14,367 bases of DNA from Deltaproteobacteria bacterium (GTDB lineage Bacteria; Myxococcota; XYA12-FULL-58-9; JAUUZB01): NCBI GenBank assembly GCA_030590185.1, contig JAUUZB010000010.1, forward strand, positions 1-14,367, written 5' to 3'. The notes under the pieces are model-generated. The model ran no database searches. It had not been told where the DNA came from and saw only the letters and a program-made list of their open reading frames with translations. Shown one piece after another: positions 6,725 to 13,810 of the stretch. Made by a program: the position numbers and the translations under genes. Numbering within the stretch: the stretch's first letter is position 1; each line of letters opens with the position of its first letter.

Positions 6725-8428
6725 GTGTTGGCCGTCAAAGAACGCCCGGACCTCTTCCATGCCTACGTCGGCGTGGGCCAGGTCGCGCACCTGGCACGCA
6801 GTGAGCCGATCGCCTACCGCTGGGCGCTCGCTGAAGCCGAGAAACGGGGTGAAGAGGAGGCGATGGCTGAGCTCCGCGCAATCGGGCCACCGCCCTACGG
6901 AGCCGCGGAGATCGACAAGAAGATGGTCGAGGTCAAGTGGGTGGCCGAGTTCGGCGGTGGACCCATGCACGACACCGACGGAATGCTCAGCCTGATGGCC
7001 TCGGCCATGCTCAACACCCGCGAATATACCCTGACCGACAAGCTGTCCTACTTCTTGGGCAACCTACGAACCGTCGAGTTGATGTGGGATGAGATTATGG
7101 CGATTGATCTTTTCGAGGTCGCGCCGGAGCTCGAGGTTCCCGTCTACGTCCTGCAGGGCAAGTACGACTACCAGGTCTCGACCCCGCTCACCGAGCAGTA
7201 CGTCGAGGCGCTGCGGGCGCCGATCAAGAAGTACTACGTCTTCGAACACTCGGCCCACGGCACCATCTTCGAGGAACCCGAGAAGTTTCATCGCATCATG
7301 GTCGAGGAGGTGCTCGGCGGCGGGGCCAACGCCCGCGAGCCGAAGAAACGCGACGTCCGCCTGCGGGTAGGCCCCGGGGAGATCTACTTCCACGTCCAGA
7401 CCTTCGACCCTGGCGAGCCCTATCTCCTCTATCTCAACGGCGGACCGGGGGACGTCAGCGTGCGGGCGCGGGCGCTTTTCGAGACCATCGGCTTCGAGCG
7501 CAACATTATATACCTCGACCAACGCGGTTGCGGCCGGTCCGATCGGGACGTACCACGCGAGGCGTTCCGCTTCGCCAATCTGGTGGCGGACATCGACGCG
7601 GTCCTCGACGAGCTCGAGCTCGAGCGGGTCGTGGTGCTCGGCCACTCTTGGGGCGCAGTCTACGGCGTGAAGTACGCCCTCGCCCGGCCCGAACGCGTCC
7701 TCGGCCTCATCGCGATCAGCCCGGTCGACTCGTGGCAGCGGGCGCTGGATCGATATTACGTGGCGGCGCCGGCCCACGCGCGGCGGTCCATCGCGCTCCT
7801 GAACCGCCTGGCCGCGGAGCCCCGGGCCCTATCGGATGCGGACCGGCTGGAGGTGTTGAGCTTCTGCGGTTTCATGGCGAAGTCCCACGGGGAGGACGAA
7901 CAGCGGGCGGCGTACGAAGCCTGCCGGCGCGATCCGGCCGAGGCCGACACCACGGCGATGATCGCAGAGCTCGAGGTCGATCTCGCGAGCATCGAAGAGC
8001 TGGCCGCGCAAGAGAACCGCTGGCGCGGCTGGAGCGCCCGGGGGATCCGGAAAAAATACGGTCTCTACGCGTACTCGCCGGATTGCGACTCCTCGTGTCA
8101 GGCGGCCAACCAGCTGGTCGAGACGCTCTACAGCCCGGCGGAGCTCGAATACAGCACGGTGATGGAAGGCGGCCTGCACGTCAACGACGGGTGGGAGAGC
8201 TACGATCTGTTGCGTGAGCTGCCGAGCTTGAAGCCGCCCTTCTTCTACCTCTATGGCGCCCACGACCAACTCTTTGGCTCGCCAGAGATCGCGTCCTGGG
8301 TGGCGGAGCAGCTCGGTCCGAGTCACGTCATCCGCTTCGAGCACGCCGGGCACTCGCCCATGATGGAGAGCCCAGTGGCGTTCAAACGGGAGGCTCGGCG
8401 GCTGGTTGAGCTATTGGTCGGGAAATAG
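6725..8428 (+). CDS. Double alpha/beta-hydrolase, 5'-truncated first domain plus complete proline-iminopeptidase-like second domain
   Basis: The longest open frame starts at GTG 6725 (567 residues), but coding similarity begins upstream: 6701-6724 reads GSWGSLLG, the end of a G-x-S-W-G nucleophile elbow, directly after an in-frame TGA at 6698. Domain 1 (about 1-195) thus lacks its beta-sheet core and elbow but keeps the lid (FHAYVGVGQV, IGPPPY) and the late Asp (about 148, GKYDYQ) and His (about 178, HSAHG). Domain 2 (about 208-567) is complete: NGGPG (oxyanion region, usually HGGPG), DQRGCGRSD, GHSWG with Ser308, Asp514 (GAHDQLFG) and His543 (EHAGHSP). This pattern fits S33 proline-iminopeptidase-like serine hydrolases; the substrate is unknown. 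No signal peptide or ribosome binding site is visible at 6725, so expression is doubtful even though domain 2 could fold. Confidence 0.82.
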   Translation: MLAVKERPDLFHAYVGVGQVAHLARSEPIAYRWALAEAEKRGEEEAMAELRAIGPPPYGAAEIDKKMVEVKWVAEFGGGPMHDTDGMLSLMASAMLNTREYTLTDKLSYFLGNLRTVELMWDEIMAIDLFEVAPELEVPVYVLQGKYDYQVSTPLTEQYVEALRAPIKKYYVFEHSAHGTIFEEPEKFHRIMVEEVLGGGANAREPKKRDVRLRVGPGEIYFHVQTFDPGEPYLLYLNGGPGDVSVRARALFETIGFERNIIYLDQRGCGRSDRDVPREAFRFANLVADIDAVLDELELERVVVLGHSWGAVYGVKYALARPERVLGLIAISPVDSWQRALDRYYVAAPAHARRSIALLNRLAAEPRALSDADRLEVLSFCGFMAKSHGEDEQRAAYEACRRDPAEADTTAMIAELEVDLASIEELAAQENRWRGWSARGIRKKYGLYAYSPDCDSSCQAANQLVETLYSPAELEYSTVMEGGLHVNDGWESYDLLRELPSLKPPFFYLYGAHDQLFGSPEIASWVAEQLGPSHVIRFEHAGHSPMMESPVAFKREARRLVELLVGK

Positions 8429-8449
8429 ACGCTGGCCCGCCCTTGGCGC

Positions 8450-8513
8450 TCACTCGATCGTCAGATCGAACGACTGCTCGGCAACACACCAGATCTCGTC
8501 CGGCTCGCCAGCC
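8450..8513 (-). pseudogene. Possible orphan C-terminal gene fragment
   Basis: The minus strand reads GEPDEIWCVAEQSFDLTIE followed by TGA at 8450. This looks more like a protein C-terminus than the other frames here. It joins the transposase fragment at 8514 and lies tail-to-tail with the hydrolase gene. It is only about 21 codons and unrecognised, so confidence is low. Confidence 0.25.
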
Positions 8514-8735
8514 GTTGTCGCGCGCCATACGTCGGATGAGGTCATGGACCTCAATCGAGAGAGCAGGGCGGCCAGGCCGCCGGGGCCGCGACTTCCAGCG
8601 CCAGTAGTAGCGAAAGCCGTGGCGATGCCAGCGGAGCACTGTGCTCGGTTTGACGACGACGAGGACGTCCGCCCAGCGTTCGAGTTGATCCTTGAGTGCG
8701 ATCCAGAAGGCGCGATCGACGTCCTCACCGAAGCC
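8514..8735 (-). pseudogene. DDE integrase-type (rve) IS transposase, N-terminal/middle fragment
   Basis: The minus-strand frame encodes GFGEDVDRAFWIALKDQLER, WADVLVVVKPSTVLRWHRHG, FRYYWRWKSRPRRPGRPALS and EVHDLIRRMARDN. These follow the conserved order of the helix-turn-helix region of IS transposases with an rve catalytic core (DRLFW, then 'VVKPxTVxRWHRxGFRxYWRWKSR', 'GRP', 'LIRRMAxEN'). The similarity ends exactly after RMARDN, where the family continues towards 'WGAPRIHGEL', so the DDE catalytic domain is entirely absent. The N-terminal side joins the 3' end of the lipoprotein gene. The fragment at 13674-13730 breaks at the same residue. Confidence 0.7.
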
Positions 8736-9153
8736 CAATGCCACTCGGCGCGAACTCGCCGCCGCCCTCTGTGCTCCCGAAGTACGCGCCGTATTCACTG
8801 GTGAGCCAGAGGGCGGCCCACTCGTTGGCGCTCGAGCCCGGCTCGAGATGAACTCGCTCGCGGCCGTTGTAGCTGTTCCCCGGCACGTCCCATTCGGCAT
8901 AGACGTCCCATTCACCGCTCGGGATCTCGTAGACTAGCCAGCTGAAACCACCGTAGCTCACGGTGTCGGTGAAGTCGGCGAGCATGTTGAGGGCACCGGT
9001 GGCGTCGTACATCGGCTCACCATAGGAGAGCTCCGTGTAGCTCGCGCCGGCGAAGGTATCATCGGTAACATAGATCAGGCTGGTGCTCGCGCCACAAGCG
9101 CTCAAGGCGAGCACGAATGACGTGACGAACACGGTCCGGATGAGTTCTTGCAT
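8725..9153 (-). CDS. Small lipoprotein, unknown function, 3' end probably replaced by transposase sequence
   Basis: 142 residues from ATG 9153. A strong AAGGAGGG lies about eight bases upstream on the minus strand, which fixes this start over the longer frame to 9288. The N-terminus MQELIRTVFVTSFVLALSAC has a basic/polar start, a hydrophobic core and a classical LSAC lipobox, so a lipid-anchored mature protein from Cys20 is expected. The rest is rich in Tyr, Ser and Gly (IYVTDDTFAGASYTELSYGE, WDVYAEWDVPGNSYNGRERV) and looks beta-rich; I do not recognise a family. The last residues (about GIGLR) and the TGA at 8725 lie in sequence that in another frame encodes the transposase start, so the native C-terminus is probably lost. 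Confidence 0.75.
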   Translation of the reverse strand: MQELIRTVFVTSFVLALSACGASTSLIYVTDDTFAGASYTELSYGEPMYDATGALNMLADFTDTVSYGGFSWLVYEIPSGEWDVYAEWDVPGNSYNGRERVHLEPGSSANEWAALWLTSEYGAYFGSTEGGGEFAPSGIGLR

Positions 9154-9274
9154 GGAAAGGCCCTCCTTAGAAGCTGACGAGGTTTCAATAGTCGAGCGGG
9201 AACGAGTGGTCAAACGGTGCGTCGTCACGGACGGACGTGGTCGGCGCCGTACCGGCAATGGAATAGGGGGCGCC

Positions 9275-9394
9275 ATGGGGTATCTCAACAGAGTTCTGGC
9301 TTCGCCGGCAGTGATTCGTTGGGCAGTGGCGATCGGAGTGCTCTTGGCTCTACCGCTTCACGTCGCCGCCGGTCAGGCGGAGCGCTTCGTCTAG
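9275..9394 (+). pseudogene. Broken start of an exported-protein gene (signal peptide only)
   Basis: ATG 9275 follows AGGGGG by four bases and encodes 39 residues, including RWAVAIGVLLALPLHVAAGQ, a clear signal peptide with a possible AGQA cleavage site. A TAG at 9392 interrupts the frame, which then runs on as ELMLDSAAGVVLL to a TGA at 9434 inside the scar repeat that begins at 9428. The gene is therefore both stopped and truncated by the IS scar. The family is unknown. It is divergent from the lipoprotein gene, with about 120 bases between them. Confidence 0.45.
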
Positions 9395-9427
9395 GAGCTG
9401 ATGCTCGACAGCGCGGCGGGTGTCGTG

Positions 9428-9456
9428 CTGCTTTGAGGATCCTGGAGGGTCACTGC
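9428..9456 (+). repeat. Left part of scar repeat copy A, interrupted by the ISNCY element
   Basis: These 29 bases match 13811-13839 except for three transitions. The sequence continues at 10932 on the other side of the insertion sequence (GCCATTAGTCTGATATTGGG), just as copy B at 13811-13921 runs through without interruption. Copy B is therefore the empty-site reference for the insertion. Confidence 0.75.
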
Positions 9457-9460
9457 AATC

Positions 9461-9505
9461 CCCAAGTTCAGATGTCCGGTCTTTTCCAAAGTACAGATGT
9501 CCGGT
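9461..9505 (+). repeat. Left inverted terminal region of the ISNCY element (two transposase-binding-like motifs)
   Basis: The sequence CCCAAGTTCAGATGTCCGGT is followed after seven bases by AAAGTACAGATGTCCGGT. The pair is mirrored at the right end. Confidence 0.75.
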
Positions 9506-9550
9506 GGCAGAGAACGGGGATGATTGACTCGGTCCTATGGGCTCCGCGCA

Positions 9551-10837
9551 TCAGAGCACCATCTGCTCCCGCAATTGATCCTTCTCTCGGACCGTCATCT
9601 TCTGGCTCTCGAGGCGGGCGAGGTCGCGCTCATTCTGCCGCTCCAGAATGACCTCCAACGCCGCCCCCAGGTGTTTGTTCTCCACGATCGCGGCCTGGGT
9701 CACCCGCTGCTGCGGGTCAAAGCAAGAGAAGGGGAGATCGATGCCGCCTGACCGCAGCACCAGTCGGCCATCGGCCCACTCGAGGATTTGACACCGGCTC
9801 TCCGCGAATTCCTTCGTCTCCGCCGAGGCCGCGATGTGGTACTTCTTACGCTTGTACTGCACCACCAGGTCCTTGCTGATCTTGCGTTGCTCCTGCCAGG
9901 TGAAGATCTCGTCGAGGTCTTCGCTGGGGCGGACGGCCCGATGAGCGTCACGAGGATTGCGGGGCGGCTTGGCGAAACGTGCGTTGTGAGCCTCGAGAAA
10001 GCTCGGCAAGAAGGTGTTGCCTTGTGCGATCGTCGAGATACCACGCAGCCGTAGCTCCTTGACCAACCGGTCCTGGAGCGTGCGATTGGCCCGCTCGACT
10101 CGACCTTTGGCCTGCGGTGAATTCGCGCAGATGATGTCGACGTTGAGCTGACTCAGCGCCCGGCCAAACTGCGTCTGACCGCCGCCGTTTGCCTTCTTCT
10201 TGCTGTCGGGGGCTCGGAAGATCATGTGCCTGTCGCTGTAGAACGCGATCGGCTTGCCGTGCTTCGTCATATACATCCGAGTCGCTTCAAAATCATCGAA
10301 GGCCGACTCGATCTTGACGAATTGTAGCTGTAGAAGCCGGCTCGTGGCGTCGTCGATGTAGACCAGCAACGTGCACCTCGGGGCACGATCCTCAAACCAA
10401 GCGTGATCGCTACCGTCGATCTGAACGAGTTCGCCAAAGCACTCGCGGCGTTGCCGTGGCAGGTGGATGTTGCGCCGCCGTTTGCGAGGCACCCACAATC
10501 CCGTCTCAGACATCCATGTGCGAACCGTCTCCGTGGAAACCGTCAACCCGTGAATCTCGAGAATCTTCTCGTTTGCCAGCGTCGGACCGAAATCGGCGTA
10601 ATGGGCGCGGATCAGATCCAACACTGCGAGTTTCAGGTCATCGCTGAGTCGATAATTGCTTGGCTTGCCGCGTCGTTTGGAGATGAGTCCCGCGGCGCCG
10701 TCAGCGTCTAAGGCGCGAACCAATCGCCGGGTATGCCGGACGGTCAATCCGAGAATGCCCACGGCATGTGTCTGGGGAAGTCGTTTGTCGATTACGCGCT
10801 GGAGGATCTCCATGCGATCGAGTTCGAGCTGGCTCAT
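9551..10837 (-). CDS. ISNCY-family DDE transposase
   Basis: The transposase moves the surrounding element. I chose ATG 10837 because family proteins usually begin near MSQLELDRMEILQRV; an ATG at 10858 and a TTG at 10879 are in-frame alternatives, and no good ribosome binding site decides. The N-terminus has a helix-turn-helix (LPQTHAVGILGLTVRHTRRL) and a KRRGKPSN linker. The rve-type catalytic core follows: QIDGSDHAWFE (first Asp), YIDDATSRLL, FYSDRHMIFR (second Asp) and AKGRVERANRTLQDRL (Glu). The C-terminal region (RKISKDLVVQYKRKKYHIA) is typical of this class. At about 428 residues it is full length with no internal stops, so it may be active. Confidence 0.9.
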   Translation of the reverse strand: MSQLELDRMEILQRVIDKRLPQTHAVGILGLTVRHTRRLVRALDADGAAGLISKRRGKPSNYRLSDDLKLAVLDLIRAHYADFGPTLANEKILEIHGLTVSTETVRTWMSETGLWVPRKRRRNIHLPRQRRECFGELVQIDGSDHAWFEDRAPRCTLLVYIDDATSRLLQLQFVKIESAFDDFEATRMYMTKHGKPIAFYSDRHMIFRAPDSKKKANGGGQTQFGRALSQLNVDIICANSPQAKGRVERANRTLQDRLVKELRLRGISTIAQGNTFLPSFLEAHNARFAKPPRNPRDAHRAVRPSEDLDEIFTWQEQRKISKDLVVQYKRKKYHIAASAETKEFAESRCQILEWADGRLVLRSGGIDLPFSCFDPQQRVTQAAIVENKHLGAALEVILERQNERDLARLESQKMTVREKDQLREQMVL

Positions 10838-10882
10838 GAGATGTAATCCGGTTTCCATGCTCCAGATCAGAACAGCCAAAAG

Positions 10883-10925
10883 CGGACATTCCTAATTTGG
10901 AGAAACCGGACATCTCAACTTTGGG
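10883..10925 (-). repeat. Right inverted terminal region of the ISNCY element
   Basis: On the minus strand it reads AAAGTTGAGATGTCCGGT, then a more diverged AAATTAGGAATGTCCGC. This mirrors the left end. Confidence 0.7.
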
Positions 10926-10931
10926 CCTATA

Positions 10932-11039
10932 GCCATTAGTCTGATATTGGGATCTATGTAAACCTGAACAGTCGGCTAACGAGTCATGAGGGGGCGTTTG
11001 AAATTCCTAGACGCTCTGATCATTGGCTGGTTCCAATAG
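10932..11039 (+). pseudogene. Right part of scar repeat copy A with first codons of an rve-type transposase
   Basis: 10932-11014 matches 13839-13921, apart from a variable 12-base spacer between TGAACA and TCATGAGG. From ATG 10986 it reads MRGRLKFLDALIIGWFQ and then TAG. This resembles the hydrophobic N-terminus of integrase-type IS transposases, and the same family is represented by the fragments at 8514-8735 and 13674-13730. No ribosome binding site precedes this ATG. 11040-11106, up to the next gene's end, holds nothing recognisable. Confidence 0.55.
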
Positions 11040-11106
11040 GCAAGGGGAATGGCCATGGACGACAGGACGCGGCTCGTTATTAAGTAGCCCCTCCGCTGGC
11101 AATCAG

Positions 11107-12210
11107 TTATTTTTGGGTGAACGGTCCCGTCCCCTCGATATGGCCAAATCCGTTGATACGACCCAGCGGAGTGGGGTGGTCATTGGGCATCATGTGTTCG
11201 ATGACAGGCACAATAAAATCGAGACAGCTAGTTCTCACCTGTTCACAGTTCTTCTCGCTATAAACGTCGGCAAAGGGTGTGTCCTTCCCTAGAAGATCCG
11301 TGCCGGCCGTCGTTTGCTCGAGCTTTGTCGTTGGCCCCAGTCCGTTGTAGATCGCCCAAACGGTACGCGTGGCCGGGGTCGTTCGTAGGTGAGCACCTTT
11401 GTCACCCGACTCGGGAATCTCATCCTCGGGATAGGTGTAGCCGCCGTGGTCCGTCGCTACCATGACCAGCCACTCTTCTTGTTGGTATTCTCCCCGTCCT
11501 TGGATGGCCTGCAGGAGAAGACCGACTCTTCTGTCATAATTGATGCAAGCATTGACGTATTCGGGGATGTCGGAACCAAATCCACATTGTTCTCCCACCG
11601 CGTCTCCCTCTTCAAGAAGAACAAATGAGATATCAGGATCAACTCTGCCTTTGCCCGAAAGAAATCTCGTCGCTTCCTTGATGACGTCGTCGTCGTACAG
11701 CGCTCTCCAATTCGGCTCATTTTTTAGCCCGACGTTCGGGGTGTAGCCGACATCGCATTTGTCCATAATGCAATGATCGAAAAATGCGTTCCAAGCCGAG
11801 AAAACAGCGCTTTGCAGGTCGGGACGTTGCCTGATCAATCGCTCATAAAAAAGCGGCGGAAAGGAGTGGTGGCGCTTCGCCCTCGTGAAGGATTTCTCGT
11901 TGTTGCGGGTGTCTGCCTTGTGGGTCTTGGCGGAGACCGACGAGAGAATGCTCAGCCAATTCGTAGCGCTCACGGTGGGGATTTCGTTCTTCCCCCTTAT
12001 GAAAACCCCCTCAGAGCTCATTCTTTCGAGATTTGGAATCCTACCCTCTCCGAGAAGCTTGAGCATTACGTCGAGTCGAACGGCATCCAAACCGATGACG
12101 AGCGCTCTTCTTTTAACGGCCAATCCCCCGGAGATCCTGTCTGTTGTTGCCGTAGATGATGGAGATCGATCAGAATGAAACCACCGCCCGTCCAGTCTTG
12201 ATTGCTGCAT
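11107..12210 (-). CDS. Alkaline-phosphatase-superfamily protein, type I phosphodiesterase/nucleotide-pyrophosphatase-like, with an altered metal ligand
   Basis: 367 residues from ATG 12210. The conserved part begins with KRRALVIGLDAVRLDVM at about residue 33, so a later TTG start at 12123 is possible. Superfamily motifs appear in order: Asp42 (GLDAV), the nucleophile region NEIPTVSATNW (Thr79/Ser81), GDAVGEQCG (Asp203, with Glu207 where the family has the His of DxxGH), ATDHGG (Asp254, His255) and GAHLRTTPATRT (His274). These enzymes are two-zinc phosphodiesterases or phosphatases; the Glu change falls in one zinc site. There is no signal peptide, so it is probably cytoplasmic. The base composition is visibly lower in GC (28 of 60 at 11581-11640, against 46 of 60 at 1321-1380), suggesting transfer. 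It is divergent from the OPA-type transporter. Confidence 0.8.
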   Translation of the reverse strand: MQQSRLDGRWFHSDRSPSSTATTDRISGGLAVKRRALVIGLDAVRLDVMLKLLGEGRIPNLERMSSEGVFIRGKNEIPTVSATNWLSILSSVSAKTHKADTRNNEKSFTRAKRHHSFPPLFYERLIRQRPDLQSAVFSAWNAFFDHCIMDKCDVGYTPNVGLKNEPNWRALYDDDVIKEATRFLSGKGRVDPDISFVLLEEGDAVGEQCGFGSDIPEYVNACINYDRRVGLLLQAIQGRGEYQQEEWLVMVATDHGGYTYPEDEIPESGDKGAHLRTTPATRTVWAIYNGLGPTTKLEQTTAGTDLLGKDTPFADVYSEKNCEQVRTSCLDFIVPVIEHMMPNDHPTPLGRINGFGHIEGTGPFTQK

Positions 12211-12245
12211 TGTCACCACAATGGGTTTGCACGTTTCAGCGCAGG

Positions 12246-12275
12246 TTGATCTTCCCCCAACGTCGCAAGTATTCT
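12246..12275 (+). promoter_or_regulatory. Candidate sigma-70-like promoter for the MFS gene
   Basis: TTGATC (12246-12251) and TATTCT (12270-12275) are separated by 18 bases, each matching four of six consensus positions. They lie about 65 bases before the GTG start, in the divergent intergenic space. Weak, by inspection only. Confidence 0.25.
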
Positions 12276-12340
12276 ACGGGTTGCGAGACTCGGGTCAAGG
12301 ATGCTCCGAGCGCGTCGACATCACCTCGCTGGAGCGAAAA

Positions 12341-13699
12341 GTGACGGACTCAGAAGGTACATGCGCGGCTGATGAGTCGCGGCGAACACAGTGGGAACTG
12401 GTCATTCTCGGCACGATGTACCTCGGCTATGCAGCGTTCATGCTGTGCCGCCTTACGGTCATCGCAGCGAGCCCCGCCATGCTACGCGACCCAACGCTCG
12501 GACTCGACAAGCGAGCTTATGGCAAACTGATGGGTTGGAGCTCAGCCGGAGCTATCGGCGGCAAGCTGCTCACCGGGGTCGCCGCTGATCGCATCGGCGG
12601 TCGGTGGATGTTTCTCATCGCACTGGTGTTGACCGCGGTTTCGACAGCTGCCTTCGGCATGGTGTCAGCCTTCCATGCATTTGCGTTGCTGAACTTTGCA
12701 GGACAGTTCTTCAAGGCGGGCGGCTGGCCGGCCATGGCCAAAGTGATCGGCAACTGGTACCCCGAGAAGAAACATGGCCGTGTGTGGGCCATTCTCGCCA
12801 CCAGTTCACGGCTCGGCACCATCGGTGCTGGTGTCTTGGTCGGAACGTTGCTCACTACCTCTATGTCGTGGCGCGGCACGTTTTATGTGGTGGCAGCCAT
12901 CGCGTTGGTCGTCGTTCTCCTCGGATGGTTCCTGCTCAAGGAAAAGCCCGAGGATGTGGGACTGACACGACCTGAGGAAATCGTCTCGATTCTGCCCGAG
13001 CCCGAAGCCACATCTGTCGATGCGCACCCACTGGCGCAGACAACCCTTCCCCAAGCCCTGTTCGTGTTTGCCACGAGCCCGCGCGTGTGGCTCATCTGCA
13101 CGGCAATGGCGTTCCTCACCATCTTGATGGACTTCATCAACTACATCCCTCTGTACCTGACCGAGAGCATGAACCTCGGGCCCTCCAAGGCCTCAATGGC
13201 CGGTACCAGTATCTTCCCCGCAGGTATGTTCGTCGCCCTCATCGTTTCTGCGGCGATTTACGATCGCTTTTCCAAAAGGCAACTGGCGCTGGTCCTGGGC
13301 GGCTTGCTCGCCCTCAGCGGCGTGTGCGGCGGAATTCTGTGGGCCCTACCGACACTGCCAATCCCCGCCACGGCACAACCGGCGGTAGCCTTCGCCGCCA
13401 TCTTTGTCCTCGGCTTCGCCATCTCGCCGGCCTACTACCTGCCAATGAGCGTGTTCTCAATCGCTTATGGCGGCCGACACAGTGGATTCCTCATCGCTTT
13501 CATCGACGTGTGCGGCTACGTTGGCGCAGTGGTGTTCAACTATTTCGCCGGTGGCATCGCCCAAGACTATGGCTGGACCGTCTTTCTCGGGGGCCTTTTG
13601 GCCATCGCCCTCTTGGCCCTCGTCAGCATGACAGTGTTCTTGCATCTCGATTACACCGCCGACCGGCCACAAGGTTGTCACGAGCCATCTGCCGAATGA
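12341..13699 (+). CDS. MFS transporter of the organophosphate:phosphate antiporter (OPA, GlpT-like) type
   Basis: 452 residues from GTG 12341, preceded by GGAG with six bases spacing. An upstream frame to 12221 encodes an unconvincing extension. Helix 1 reads MYLGYAAFMLCRLTVIAASP; its Arg37 lines up with the phosphate-binding Arg45 of GlpT in the same YLGYAA context. GVAADRIGGRWM (79-90) is the MFS motif A loop. About 12 helices can be traced, with a central loop near 205-235. In helix 7 (FLTILMDFINYIPLYL) the second phosphate-binding Arg of GlpT appears to be missing. It probably transports a phosphorylated or related anionic solute across the inner membrane; substrate unknown. The divergent phosphodiesterase gene supports a phosphoester link. 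The last eight residues (GCHEPSAE) are antisense transposase sequence, so the native C-terminus is slightly altered. Confidence 0.88.
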   Translation: MTDSEGTCAADESRRTQWELVILGTMYLGYAAFMLCRLTVIAASPAMLRDPTLGLDKRAYGKLMGWSSAGAIGGKLLTGVAADRIGGRWMFLIALVLTAVSTAAFGMVSAFHAFALLNFAGQFFKAGGWPAMAKVIGNWYPEKKHGRVWAILATSSRLGTIGAGVLVGTLLTTSMSWRGTFYVVAAIALVVVLLGWFLLKEKPEDVGLTRPEEIVSILPEPEATSVDAHPLAQTTLPQALFVFATSPRVWLICTAMAFLTILMDFINYIPLYLTESMNLGPSKASMAGTSIFPAGMFVALIVSAAIYDRFSKRQLALVLGGLLALSGVCGGILWALPTLPIPATAQPAVAFAAIFVLGFAISPAYYLPMSVFSIAYGGRHSGFLIAFIDVCGYVGAVVFNYFAGGIAQDYGWTVFLGGLLAIALLALVSMTVFLHLDYTADRPQGCHEPSAE

Positions 13700-13730
13700 G
13701 GACTCGGACCTCTGCCAGTAGTGCAAGATC
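13674..13730 (-). pseudogene. Second rve-type transposase fragment
   Basis: The minus strand encodes DLALLAEVRVLIRQMARDN, matching EVHDLIRRMARDN of the fragment at 8514-8735, with clear base-level similarity (GTTGTC, GCCAT, ATGAGG, GGACCTC in register). It also stops exactly at the AAC codon of the final Asn. Beyond it, 13731-13810 holds no recognisable gene. Confidence 0.5.
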
Positions 13731-13810
13731 AGGGGAGGCCCTCGAGCAAACAGATGTGGCCGTTATCTGCCTCCGATCAGGTAGTCGTCGACACCATCGC
13801 CACTCCAATC

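Larger units (their letters stand above)
9457..10931 (-). mobile_element. Apparently complete ISNCY-type insertion sequence
   Basis: About 1475 bases with one transposase gene on the minus strand, bounded by imperfect inverted ends. Each end carries two copies of an (A)AAGTTNAGATGTCCGGT-like motif (left 9464-9480 and 9488-9505; right, on the minus strand, within 10883-10925). The flanks join to give the uninterrupted repeat seen at 13811. The exact tips and target duplication are uncertain: only GC (9455-9456 and 10932-10933) is obviously shared by both flanks. Confidence 0.8.

Noticed and set aside
9217..9651. Plus-strand frame over the left end of the ISNCY element
   Set aside because: It crosses the scar and the element's terminal repeats and has no protein-like features; the transposase lies on the other strand.
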